Positions 1-9,159 of a stretch of 64,000 bases of DNA are shown piece after piece. The notes under the pieces are model-generated. The model did not search any database. It saw only the letters and a program-made list of their open reading frames with translations, and was not told where the DNA came from. Origin of the DNA: Kalmanozyma brasiliensis GHG001 (taxonomy: Eukaryota > Basidiomycota > Ustilaginomycetes > Ustilaginales). Both the position numbers and the translations under genes were made by a program. The stretch is taken from the NCBI RefSeq assembly GCF_000497045.1, contig NW_015961991.1, positions 310,812 through 374,811 of the forward strand, in the 5' to 3' direction. The number at the start of each line of letters is the position of its first letter. The first letter of the stretch is position 1.

Positions 1-428
1 ACGGAGAGTCAAGAAGAGGCGAGCGTGTAGAAGTAGCTGTCGAATCTGACCGCGGTGATGTTGTCATAGCCATTCGAAAGCTGAAGGACAGCATCGGAGC
101 CTTTTCCGAGATAAAGTCGAGGGCGTCGTCCGGGTGGCAGATGAAATGAGGGCCGCGATGCTGTCGCAGCAGGTTGAGACCTGTCAATGGCATCATTGTT
201 CATTCGTCCCGGATGTGGCATGCTCAAAACTGACCGGTGAGGAGTCTCATAAGGAAGTTTGCGGCATGGGGACAAGATATTCGATTTGGTGCCAACCGCT
301 CTCGTGAAACCCCATCACGCCCACTCAACAGTCGAGGTGGGCCAGAAGAAATATCTTAGCAGCTGAGCGACCACCGAGAGCCAAGTGGGCATACAGCAAA
401 TCCGCTTGGCAACGTTCTTCTTCAAGGC
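1..428. other. Left-edge intergenic stretch with a possible short minus-strand ORF
   Basis: No gene can be supported here. On the minus strand an ATG at 221 opens a 70-codon frame ending at 9; its last 35 residues (aromatic and Tyr/Phe-rich, ending TLASS) look more protein-like than the rest. A second minus-strand ATG at 315 opens a 22-codon frame (MGFHESGWHQIEYLV...) in another phase. Together they could be remnants or exons of a gene like the secreted protein next door, but no splice junction joins them convincingly. Confidence 0.3.
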
Positions 429-1502
429 CTAGACTCGACCCTTCGTAGCCCCCTTGAGGGCCTGCAGTATAGGCCACAGATGGTCATCTACACCCTGTCG
501 ATGCTCAGGGGCGATATATCCGGCTCCGTAGTTGATGACGTTTGTCCGCCATGGTGTCTCTTCAACGCCCCAGAAGAAGAAGTGGGGTTTGCCCTGCAAG
601 CCTCGCTGCCTGAAATGCTCGCCGAGGAAGCGCGAATGATGAGCTTCGTGGTCGGTCATGTAAATCGGGATCTTGTCGCCGTTCCGCCCCACCGCCGGGC
701 TGAAGGGCAGCTTCCGACTGGTTCGTTTGGCGGGGAAAATCTTGCTAAACGTGGCCCTGGCTTGGGGCATCTCTGTGTTGGAGACCACTGTCATCTTGCC
801 TGCAAAGAGGCGGGAGTTGAGCGCTTCGAGCACTTCGACGGTGGGAGAAACGACGAGCTTTGGGCGCCGGTGGCCAATCTGGAGGCGACGCACGCCTTCG
901 AGCTGGTAGAACGACAGTGGCTCCCAGCCGTTAATCTTTGGATACCTCCATCCTAATTTGTAACCCTTGTCGTTCAGGAGGCTGCGCGACGCGTGAACGT
1001 CCGGGATGGCGGCTGGGTCATGCTGAAGATCGTGCTGGGCAGAAGCCTGTACAGCGAGCGTGTCCAGATTGGGTTGGGCGGGAGAAGCGACGTGATGCAT
1101 TGGATGGTCGGGCCGAGCCGAGGCTGAAACGGCGTGGCTCTGTGAGACGTCGTCCAGCAGCGAATCGAGGATACGGAAGTCGACCTCGTCCAGCTGACGT
1201 TCTGTTGACGGAGAGAAGCCGGAATGGACGCCGTAGGGATAGCTTGCCGGATGAGTGTCGCTTTGGATAGGCGGAGCTGGCTGCACAGACATGCCGCTCT
1301 GGATGAGCTGTGGCCAGGTTGATGAGGACGTCTGCGCACCAAGGTGAGGAACCTGGTTAGGAGCTTCGTGAGAATATAGAAACCAATTCCCTGGGGACCC
1401 GCCGTCGTTCATCGGAGCTGCCAAGACAAGCGACGACGCGACGACAGGCAACCAAACAAGATAGAACAGCATGCTGATGATATCAAGGCTATGGGACGAC
1501 AT
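429..1502 (-). CDS. Cysteine-free secreted protein, candidate effector (357 aa)
   Basis: I do not recognise a family. The start is an ATG, followed by a hydrophobic segment (about residues 10-29, MLFYLVWLPVVASSLVLAAP) that reads as a cleavable signal peptide, so the product should enter the secretory pathway. The mature chain contains no cysteine. Residues 40-170 are low-complexity and rich in Ser, His, Pro, Gln and Ala; the C-terminal half (about 178-357) is basic and looks folded (YKLGWRYPKINGWEP..., then HFFFWGVEETPW). This layout, a disordered N-terminal half and a compact C-terminal domain after a signal peptide, is common in candidate effectors of smut fungi, but that role is inference. 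It lies on the same strand as the next two genes, of which the oxidase is also secreted. Confidence 0.75.
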   Translation of the reverse strand: MSSHSLDIISMLFYLVWLPVVASSLVLAAPMNDGGSPGNWFLYSHEAPNQVPHLGAQTSSSTWPQLIQSGMSVQPAPPIQSDTHPASYPYGVHSGFSPSTERQLDEVDFRILDSLLDDVSQSHAVSASARPDHPMHHVASPAQPNLDTLAVQASAQHDLQHDPAAIPDVHASRSLLNDKGYKLGWRYPKINGWEPLSFYQLEGVRRLQIGHRRPKLVVSPTVEVLEALNSRLFAGKMTVVSNTEMPQARATFSKIFPAKRTSRKLPFSPAVGRNGDKIPIYMTDHEAHHSRFLGEHFRQRGLQGKPHFFFWGVEETPWRTNVINYGAGYIAPEHRQGVDDHLWPILQALKGATKGRV

Positions 1503-1664
1503 GAGAAATGGTAGCGACGATGGCTGTATCTTCGTATTCCACAGCCCTCTTTATGGTCTGCCTTCAGCGCAGGTCCGACTTTTCGAACAATTGCCTCTGA
1601 CCATTCCATCATGGGTCAAGGTTGTTTCATGACGGGACGATGACCAATGAGATGGACGCATCGT

Positions 1665-3098
1665 TTAGATCCACACCGCGGTGGCAGCCTCTCGAAGTCG
1701 ACCTTGCGCATCATTTCCGAGCTTGAGGGTCGCCACTTCCCTTAGGACAACCTGGTGGGTTTCGCCGGAATGTTCGACGTCGAGACGGAGCATCCTAAGC
1801 TCCCCCACTTCGCTATCGGTGAGGGCAGCATAAATTCCATCTCCGCTCGGTCCAGGCAAGAATGTAGGCGCGGGCTCGATCGCATTTGCCCAGCCGCCCG
1901 AGGTGGGTGTCTGCCACAAACACAGAGCATCGCCGAGCTCGTCCGAAGCATTGCGACCTGGTGGAGGTACCACGAGCCCACCTTTATCGAGCTCGAACAC
2001 AGCCACCCAGCCTTTAGTGCCAGAAGCGAGGCCTCGAGTAGACGCAAACATGTAGAGCGGATACTCGCCGTCCGAATTGGCCGTTGCGTGGGAGAGCCTC
2101 ACTTCGTCCGCCCAGTACAAACCTGCTTCGTCGCTCCGCGGAATGATCTTGACGCCTTGGCGCCATTCGAGCCGTGTGCCTCTGGCATCCTTGATGAGCT
2201 CAAACACGTCGACCATGGAGCTGTGCTCCTGCAGGCTGTAGATGTAGCGTCCGTCGGGATGGGAGATGGTATGACGCGGACCGTCGTTGCTTCGTGGCGC
2301 GATGCTCTTCTCGCCGAGACTGAGGGCACCGTTGTTGGGATCGACGTCCATGGTCCAGACGCAGTTTCGGCCGATGTCGGGAACGTAGCAGACGGTTCCG
2401 TCTGGTGACAGGTCAATGCCATGCGAGCCGTGACGAAGACCTCCGAAGTCCATGGCGTTCTTGCCGTTCGAGGCGTCCAGCTTGCCCGTATCTGACGACG
2501 TTCCTTCGCTGCCAATCTCCGAGTGCGATTCCTGCTGCTTGAGCGCCTTGGTCTGAGCGAGCGTCTTCCCAGGCATCGAGCACTCGCCCGTGACAAAGTC
2601 GATCTCCTGGATGCGACCTGCTGGTCCGACACCGGTGACGCCGTCCGAGGGCGTTGCCGCTGAGACGATTGCCTTATGCTTTGTACCCGCCAGGTCGAAT
2701 GCACCCGTCTCAGAGTCGATCCCAACCACCTCGCCCGTAGGTCCGCCGCAGGTGTATAGGACAGGATGGTGCGCCTTTTCCGGGAAGCCGACATAGACAT
2801 AGCCGGACCTCGCAGCGGTCTCGGCAGTATTGAGCAGCTCAAAGCGAGCACCACCCGGTCCGCTTCGATCAATACGATAGGCTGCTACGCTCGGTGGCTG
2901 CGTCCAGCATGTCGCATAGAGATGTGTTGGCGCAGTAGCATCTCTTGATGAGGTCTTGGGGAGGGTTGCAGTCGATAGCCACGAGTGGTTGCCCTTTGCT
3001 GCAGAGACGTCGAGCAGTTCGAGAGTCTCCTCTTTGGGGTCGAACCGAACAGTGAAGAGCTCGTTGGTGTTGAAGGTGCCTACTGCTAGGAGCGACAT
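1665..3098 (-). CDS. Carboxy-cis,cis-muconate cyclase-like beta-propeller lactonase
   Basis: A 477-residue protein of the 6-phosphogluconolactonase/carboxymuconate lactonizing enzyme family (seven-bladed propeller). The opening MSLLAVGTFNTNELFTVRFD, the central HGSHGIDLSPDGTVCYVPDIGRN blade, GPRHTISHPDGRYIYSLQE and ADEVRLS follow the fungal cyclase pattern, including the His, Arg and Glu positions that line the channel in the Neurospora enzyme. Family members lactonize 3-carboxy-cis,cis-muconate in the protocatechuate branch of aromatic degradation. It is longer than typical (about 365-400 aa) because of a polar insertion near residues 180-215. There is no signal peptide, so it should be cytosolic. 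Some relatives have unknown substrates, so the reaction is less certain than the fold. A TTAAAT-like element lies about 70 bases upstream of the ATG. Confidence 0.78.
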   Translation of the reverse strand: MSLLAVGTFNTNELFTVRFDPKEETLELLDVSAAKGNHSWLSTATLPKTSSRDATAPTHLYATCWTQPPSVAAYRIDRSGPGGARFELLNTAETAARSGYVYVGFPEKAHHPVLYTCGGPTGEVVGIDSETGAFDLAGTKHKAIVSAATPSDGVTGVGPAGRIQEIDFVTGECSMPGKTLAQTKALKQQESHSEIGSEGTSSDTGKLDASNGKNAMDFGGLRHGSHGIDLSPDGTVCYVPDIGRNCVWTMDVDPNNGALSLGEKSIAPRSNDGPRHTISHPDGRYIYSLQEHSSMVDVFELIKDARGTRLEWRQGVKIIPRSDEAGLYWADEVRLSHATANSDGEYPLYMFASTRGLASGTKGWVAVFELDKGGLVVPPPGRNASDELGDALCLWQTPTSGGWANAIEPAPTFLPGPSGDGIYAALTDSEVGELRMLRLDVEHSGETHQVVLREVATLKLGNDAQGRLREAATAVWI

Positions 3099-3496
3099 CT
3101 TGACGGAAGTTGGGAAATCGGTGGGTAGGTGGAAGGAACAAGAGGCTGCTGATCCATGCTCAGATTTAAGGCGTTCTCTGATGCCAATTCAGCCGGTCCA
3201 GGGTCCGCGGCATTCAGCCGGGCCATTTCGACTTGAGCTGAAGAAGCATTGCCGTTCTAACAATTTGTCAAAAATGGAATGCCACGACAGCGAGCCAACC
3301 GCCACAGCAAACGCCGGTCCTTTCTGACACCTGTCAGCTCTCAGAACGGCTCATCACACGCTCGAAGTATGGCATCGCACACATCAGGGACGCTTTGAAA
3401 TGGTATCGATCTCCAGTTTTGCATTTCCACGTCAAAGGAAAGTGAATTAGGAACTAGCAGCGGTGAGATATAGTCAAGAATGACGTCAAGTCACGC
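3099..3496. other. Intergenic stretch, promoter of the cyclase-like gene
   Basis: This 398-base gap separates the cyclase-like start from the stop of the FAD oxidase, both on the minus strand. A weak TATA-like CTTAAAT reads on the minus strand at 3170-3164. I see no coding signal or repeat. Confidence 0.5.
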
Positions 3497-5017
3497 TTAG
3501 AAGGGGAAGTAGGTGGTGAGGCCCATGACATCCTGAGGGTCGTTCGCCTTCTTGATGGCCTGCAGGCGAGCGAGGTTGGGGCCATATAGCGACGAGAGAG
3601 GAGTGTCTCGGAGGGCGTAGTTGGGGTACAGGTACTGGTCGTCCAGGTTCTGACCCTGCTGACGGGCGAGCGCGGTGATCTTGGCAGCCGACGTCTTCAT
3701 GGCGTTCTGCCAGAAGGTGTCCTCAAGCGGGTTGGTCCAGGCAAAGTAGAGGTTGAGCGGCAGCGCATTGGTGTTGTGCGGCCAAGCAGCATCCTTGGCG
3801 TACTGCGAGTATGGCAGGAAGGGCTCGACGTCGTACGAGATGAGCGTAGCACTGCGGAGCGGAGCGATCGCGCCGTATTTCTTGGACTCAGCGATGATCA
3901 AGTCGAGCAGCTCTTTGCTGTACTTTTGCAGCGAAACCGTGTGGAAAGCACCACGCTGGTTGCCGTTGAGGTCAGACGGAATGCCCTTGGTAAGCTGCGT
4001 CTGGCTCTGCGTCTTCCAGCCGTCGACGAGAGGTCGAACCTTGGTCGTGTCCTCGAGTTGACGGAAGGTGCCAGCGGGTGGGTTGGGTCCGTCGTAGAAG
4101 GCCAGGGCGATCACACCAGGCGCGAGGAGGTAGTTGAAGGTGGGCAGCAACGATGCTTTGGGGTCCTTGCTGTTCTCCGAGAAGTCGAGCGTGGCGTTCT
4201 TCACCGCCTCAACCTGGTCAGGGCCGTAGACACGGATGCCACCGTAGATCTGGTTCGTCGACGGCACCGTCTGCAGCTTGAAGTTGTAGATGATGCCGAA
4301 CTTGTTGCCGCCACCGCGGATGGCCCAGAAAAGATCGGGGTTCTGCGAGGCCGAGGCGGTGGTGATGGTACCATCGGGACGGACGAGATCGGCCGAGACG
4401 AGGGTATCGCCGGTGACGCCGAACTGGTTGGTCAGGTAGCTGTAGCCACCGCCGCCAGTGATGAAGCCGCCGACACCAACCCCAGAGACACGGCCGCCGA
4501 CAACGCTGCGACCCGAGCCGTCAAGGGACTGGTAGACATCATCCCAGACGTTGGCCGGGCCGACGTCGATGGTCTGCTTATCACCGCTCAGGTTGGTCTG
4601 CTTGAAGTTGGTCATGCCAAAGGCGATACCGGGCGTCGAAGACCAGCCTTGGTTGGAAGCGTGGCCGGCACCCTTGACAGCAAAGCGAATGCGTCGGGTG
4701 CCAATGATCTTGATGGCGGCTGAGATGTCCTGGGGCGAAGCGGGCACAGCCACGCAAGTGGAAGCCTGAGTTGAGGAAATCATGTAGTGCTCGATCAGGC
4801 TAGCGTAGGTGAGGTCGAGTGGGTAGACGACCTTGCTGCCTGGCGTCTTCATGGCCGAGGCAATCGCCTGGCACGCCTGAAGCTCGGTGGCGTTGACAAA
4901 ACGCTTCTGAATGTAGACGGGCACTCGCCGGTCGAAGGCCGCCGTCCAGTTGGACAAAAAGGCCAACGCCACAACGAGGCAGGACAGGAAAGGGACGGTG
5001 ACGAGAACACTTCGCAT
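3497..5017 (-). CDS. Secreted FAD-linked oxidase (berberine bridge enzyme family)
   Basis: A 506-residue flavoprotein with an N-terminal signal peptide (MRSVLVTVPFLSCLVVALAFLSNWTAAF). The PCMH-type FAD-binding fold spans about residues 85-265: CVAVPASPQDI, the flavin-linking histidine in AVKGAGHASNQG (His119), VGGRVSGVGVGGFITGGGG and the LFWAIRGGGNKFGI segment. The C-terminal berberine-bridge segment is present (QYLYPNYALRD near 460). The cysteine that makes the second flavin bond in bicovalent members (usual context GxCPxVGxGG) is replaced here, so the FAD should be held by one covalent bond. Relatives oxidize oligosaccharides, alkaloids or other secondary metabolites, passing electrons to oxygen; the substrate cannot be told. 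Transcription probably starts from the TATAAAG box 107-113 bases upstream. Confidence 0.88.
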   Translation of the reverse strand: MRSVLVTVPFLSCLVVALAFLSNWTAAFDRRVPVYIQKRFVNATELQACQAIASAMKTPGSKVVYPLDLTYASLIEHYMISSTQASTCVAVPASPQDISAAIKIIGTRRIRFAVKGAGHASNQGWSSTPGIAFGMTNFKQTNLSGDKQTIDVGPANVWDDVYQSLDGSGRSVVGGRVSGVGVGGFITGGGGYSYLTNQFGVTGDTLVSADLVRPDGTITTASASQNPDLFWAIRGGGNKFGIIYNFKLQTVPSTNQIYGGIRVYGPDQVEAVKNATLDFSENSKDPKASLLPTFNYLLAPGVIALAFYDGPNPPAGTFRQLEDTTKVRPLVDGWKTQSQTQLTKGIPSDLNGNQRGAFHTVSLQKYSKELLDLIIAESKKYGAIAPLRSATLISYDVEPFLPYSQYAKDAAWPHNTNALPLNLYFAWTNPLEDTFWQNAMKTSAAKITALARQQGQNLDDQYLYPNYALRDTPLSSLYGPNLARLQAIKKANDPQDVMGLTTYFPF

Positions 5018-7045
5018 CTTGGATCAAGGAGCGTGAGCGCGGGGACAGAGACCAGGGAGTGTGGGGTGGAAGGAAGAGGTGAGGATCTGTGCTGGCGCGG
5101 TGAGGTCCGACAAACCATGTCCTCTTTATACGTCTCGACCGGGGGAGCTTGAGATTCCTAAGCGTTGTGGCTGCGATGAGCTTAGGGCGCGGACCCTCTG
5201 CCCAGCTCCCCCGCAGGCGGCGAGACCGCTTGATGGAGATTGGGGCGCTCGCCTCGCCCAGCACAAGCAATGGACCTCGTGCGGCTCGTGGACGCAGTTC
5301 ATGCGATGATCTTGTGCCCGGACCCATGGGCTCGAACCTTATTCCTACGAGGTCGGCACTTCATCGCTGTCAAAGCTTGTGTCTGCTTGCTCCACTGTGC
5401 ACCTCGACTCGCATTCACAGACGACTGGAAAACGGCGACTTGCACAAGGTGGCAGCCCGCCTGCAAGGGCAATCAATCCGTGGTGCGAGATCAGGCATGC
5501 AGCGCAGTAGACTGCAGCTTCCGAGTGCGGAGATTGAGGGCTTCTGGTTCGGTTAGAACAATAAGTTTCCTACTAACTTGGTCGGTAAGGAGGGGGTCGC
5601 TCGGAGCGTCTTGCAATGACCTCGCTTACACCAAAAATTCCGTCGGCATTGCCTCGTTGGTGCAATCCCACAATCTGGAAGATCTGCTGCTCACCTCGCA
5701 CGATTGCAGATCCTCGACAGTTTGGGAACTCAGAACCCCTGTTTTCGGGCTCCTACCGAGTCACGATGGCTTTGTGGGTGATCTGCATGCGAGTTTGCCC
5801 CGCAAACGTTCGAGACGAGAACGAACTGTCTTTTTGATTTGACTGCCAGTTCGCGCTAACGCCGATGCGATCATCTCCTGTTCTTTTGTTGGAAGCTGCA
5901 GTGGTTCGAAGCTTGATGATGCTGCGCCAAGGTCTAAGCTTGTCTTGTTTTCGCTTTGCCGTCGACTGCGGCGTGAGAGAAAGCGTCGACCAGCGCTCTC
6001 CTAGCCCATCCCATCGTGAAAGGTCTGTGCGTTCGACGGGCCAGATTCAGTCCGGGAGAAAACGTCCGAGCTGCAGGCTTTAGTTCAAGACGCACAGGCA
6101 GCGTGTCGCCCCCATCGTGCATCGCGTCCTTCATTATACAAATCTCGGCATTCAGAGAGTCGTCGTAGGTGTTCGTGAGGTCTCGCTGACCTGGTCTTAT
6201 GATGTTTCACTCCTGAACAGAGCGCTAGCTGAATCGAGCCGCTTGCGCCGTCGGAATGACAGCGTACGGAGACTTTTTGCGCCGTACCGGAGATTGAGCT
6301 GAGCTCTGTTCGTTCTCGTTAAGCGCGGCGCCCCCTCTTAGAGAGCTGTTGTGACCCAGCTCCATCATTCTGATGCCCACCTCCGTCTTGCGCCGCGGCG
6401 CTTTGACTCGTTCATAGTGAGCACCGGCGTCAATCGCAGATGAGTCGTGATTGAGTTTCGGGCTCAGGTTCGCCTCGCCTACGCCGGTGTTATGGGCGAT
6501 TGGCGGCACGCCAAGATGGGTAGCTCTGAAAGGGGTGTCGAGCAGGGCCCGTGAAAACCCTTGAGCCGCACGGTGAGAAACCCAACCTTTTCTTTTCCCC
6601 GCGTTTTCATCCCTTTGTTTGTTTCAAAGCCAGTGGCTTTCGAGTGACAGGGTTCCAGGGTGGTCGGTTTACAGGCGTTTGAAAGTTCCTTTGCGCCTCG
6701 GCTATATCGTAGCGCTCGGCAGCAACCGAGCGTTGTCCCTGCCCCTTTAGAACCCAGACCATCCGAATTCGGGAGCCGCGTGTCTGGAAAGGCGGCGCCG
6801 TCTGTTCGATAGAGCTTTCAGTGTCACACAATCTGATATGCTCCGACGTCCTGGACGTGAACGTCACGATGCGCATCGATTCAAACTCCTATCATTCCGT
6901 CGGCCATCGCAGGACGCGGCGTGGGCGGCTGGCTCGTTTAGCGTTGGTCAAGTGACACCGTGCATGGGAAAGGCGCATTGGGGTATATTGAATGACTGAT
7001 AGACGCAGAAAGAGATGCAGAGGCGAGGCTCGCGGAAGTTGGAAT
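5018..7045. other. Two-kilobase gene-free stretch
   Basis: It lies between the FAD oxidase start and the stop of the HTH-GNAT gene. Apart from the TATA box near 5127 I see nothing I can support. Several overlapping ORFs of 60-200 codons exist on both strands, but they lack recognisable motifs, have biased arginine/serine/leucine composition and often open with non-ATG codons. A non-coding transcript or a decayed gene cannot be excluded. Confidence 0.4.
5124..5130 (-). promoter_or_regulatory. TATA box of the FAD oxidase gene
   Basis: TATAAAG on the minus strand (5130 to 5124), 107-113 bases before the ATG at 5017. The position fits a fungal core promoter followed by an approximately 70-base leader. 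Confidence 0.5.
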
Positions 7046-8578
7046 CTAGGTCGAACGCCCGCTGTCAGACAGGCTCGTCTCGTGGAACGCGATTCTGCGC
7101 CGTGGATCACCGTTGGAATCTCGGGCTGCAGTGTAAGAGGTCGGTGCGGGGATGGCAACGCCGACCGATCCGCCGAGGTCCTGCAGTATCGTAGGGGCAG
7201 AGGATGTAGCCGTGCTTTGCAAAATAACGGAAGGTGTCTCGATGGGACGAAGATTCGGAGCGGGGGCGCTTCTGGACGGGACCACAGCATCCATCGTCGT
7301 GGGAGCCAAAGGGGTAGAGAAGGGTTCCTCGGGCGAATCCAGCGGAATGTTAGGATCGAGGGCCATTGCCGACGGAATTGTGGCCAGCCGAGCCTCGCCT
7401 TGCTGCTTCGCCACATTTGGAACGCCATTGCCCATACGCCGCCTCTTCAAGCTCGGCTGGGAGCTGGCCTCGCCAGCAGCACCGTCGCCTCGGGCTGTTC
7501 CGGGCGGCGAACGAGCTGATGGTTTTGCGCTCTCGGCCGTGGCCGTGGTCGTCGCCGTCGGTGACACAATTGCTTTCTCGAGCCTGGCAACGTTGTCGAG
7601 ACGGACAAATTCGTGGAAGCCCGCGTGCGTCCAAAACGAGAGGAGCTCGGCGCGACTGGCGGCGCTCTGCGTATACAGATGAGTGAAGCCTAGCTTGGAT
7701 GCTTTGAACTCGGCGACTCGAATGAGCCATTGGCCGATCCCTTTGCGCTGCCATTGCGGGTCGACGCGTAGTTGTGCGAGGTTGCAAATCTTGTCGATGC
7801 TTCGATTGGCATAGCTGGGTCCGAGGGCTTGGAAGATCTCGGGCGTCCAGATGAGCGAGCGCAGCGCAACAGCTGCGACGATTTCGCCGTCTGCATCTTG
7901 ATCTCTGCTCTCTCGTCTTCTTCGAACAATGAAGAGAGCACCTCGATTGCTGTGAGAGTAGTGGCTGTCCTCGGGTCGGAGCAGAGAATCCAGGTCAGCG
8001 AAAGCACTGGGGCTGGTGAGTTTGCCGATGGCTGCATCTTTGCTGCTCGATGCTGTCAGGAAGGATCGGGAAGCTTGCGTCAATTGCTCCAGGACCTGCC
8101 GTCTGGCAAGCACTGCGCTATCCTCAAGGTCACCTTCGCTTTCGGAGCCCGACTCCGCCGCAGTCTGATGCGCATCGTCGGCCTGTTCGTCAGCGGCCGT
8201 GCCTCTTGCCGTCGCATCCTTCCTCTTTGAGCTGCCGGCTATTCCTTTGCCTTTGCGCTTATTGCGCGAACCAATGGCTTGGCTGTCCTTGTCATCGTCG
8301 TCGAGCAGAAGCACTAGCTCGAGATGCGACAGGTGCTTAGGCTGCAGTGCGTCCAACTCCAACCTCTCGTGTTGTCTGAGCTTGTCTGCGTTCGTCTTGC
8401 GGCCCGTGCTATGTCGCTGTTCGAGGCTTGCTCCGGTCTTGTAGATCTTCAAGTTGCGAAAGAAAGTGGCTCTGGACATGAGGCCATGCTTTTCGATGGT
8501 TTCAGCACTGATGTCCCCGGCCTCGTACAGCTTGCACAGCGCCTCCTTGAGGTCTGCGCCGATCTTTCGTCTAGGCAT
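7046..8578 (-). CDS. HTH domain fused to a GNAT acetyltransferase
   Basis: A 510-residue protein. Residues 1-60 (MPRRKIGADLKEALCKLYEAG..., MSRATFFRNLKIYKTG) form a helix-turn-helix of the homeodomain-like type seen at the front of fungal Tc1/mariner and related DDE transposases. A long acidic/basic linker rich in Ser, Asp and Lys follows. Residues about 205-345 are a GNAT fold: a beta-strand AVALRSLIW, the acetyl-CoA loop LRVDPQWQRKGIGQWLI (motif A, QxxRKGIG) and a final FWTHAGFHEFVRL strand. The last 150 residues are Pro/Ser/Thr-rich and probably disordered. The likely role is a nuclear DNA-binding acetyltransferase, but substrate and DNA target are unknown. It is divergent from Trm11, with a 581-base shared upstream region. 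Confidence 0.8.
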   Translation of the reverse strand: MPRRKIGADLKEALCKLYEAGDISAETIEKHGLMSRATFFRNLKIYKTGASLEQRHSTGRKTNADKLRQHERLELDALQPKHLSHLELVLLLDDDDKDSQAIGSRNKRKGKGIAGSSKRKDATARGTAADEQADDAHQTAAESGSESEGDLEDSAVLARRQVLEQLTQASRSFLTASSSKDAAIGKLTSPSAFADLDSLLRPEDSHYSHSNRGALFIVRRRRESRDQDADGEIVAAVALRSLIWTPEIFQALGPSYANRSIDKICNLAQLRVDPQWQRKGIGQWLIRVAEFKASKLGFTHLYTQSAASRAELLSFWTHAGFHEFVRLDNVARLEKAIVSPTATTTATAESAKPSARSPPGTARGDGAAGEASSQPSLKRRRMGNGVPNVAKQQGEARLATIPSAMALDPNIPLDSPEEPFSTPLAPTTMDAVVPSRSAPAPNLRPIETPSVILQSTATSSAPTILQDLGGSVGVAIPAPTSYTAARDSNGDPRRRIAFHETSLSDSGRST

Positions 8579-9159
8579 GGTGTCGTATTCGCTAGATCGC
8601 CTTTCTCTATGAACCTGGCTTCCGATGCACGCCCATCACCGGTCGACGACGGTGAAGGGCACAGCGTCTGCCGTCTGTGCGGCTGCTCAGCTGAGACTGG
8701 CTTTGCCTTGAGCGTCGTCGCCGCGACTTCTTGCGTCGTAAGGAAGGCCTGTCGAGTTGAGCGGGGCCAAGATCGTTGGAGAAGGGTCCAAGACGGACAA
8801 GGATCGAAGTGGTCTCGTTGCAAGTGAGATGGTGGCGCGCGATCACTGCCAACGTAGGAAAATGAATGACATTTGAATGCAACTCGGGCGACTCAGCCTT
8901 TTTGGAAGCGCGACTCGCCTTTCAAGGGTCCAATTCCACCTGTCACCGGAGCCGGTGAATTTCACGCCAAATTTGCTTGGAAGAAAGCTCAAAAAAAAGT
9001 TCTTCTCGACCAACACTCTCCGTTGACTAAAGTTGATAGAGGAGGGGGCATGATATCAACTCGAGTCCCATCACCACCAACGACCCGCTCTTCATAACAC
9101 GCGGCATCTACTGCAGCAATTGGAAGGAGTCGCTTCTCGAGTTCGAGTGCTGACGAGCC
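8579..9159. other. Divergent promoter region between HTH-GNAT and TRM11
   Basis: This 581-base region holds the 5' flanks of both divergent genes. It carries an A-rich patch (near 8985-9000) and no clear TATA box. ORFs inside it are short and unsupported. Confidence 0.5.

Noticed and set aside
3776..4723. 315-codon plus-strand frame antisense to the FAD oxidase
   Set aside because: Acidic/Gly/Val-rich shadow without motifs.
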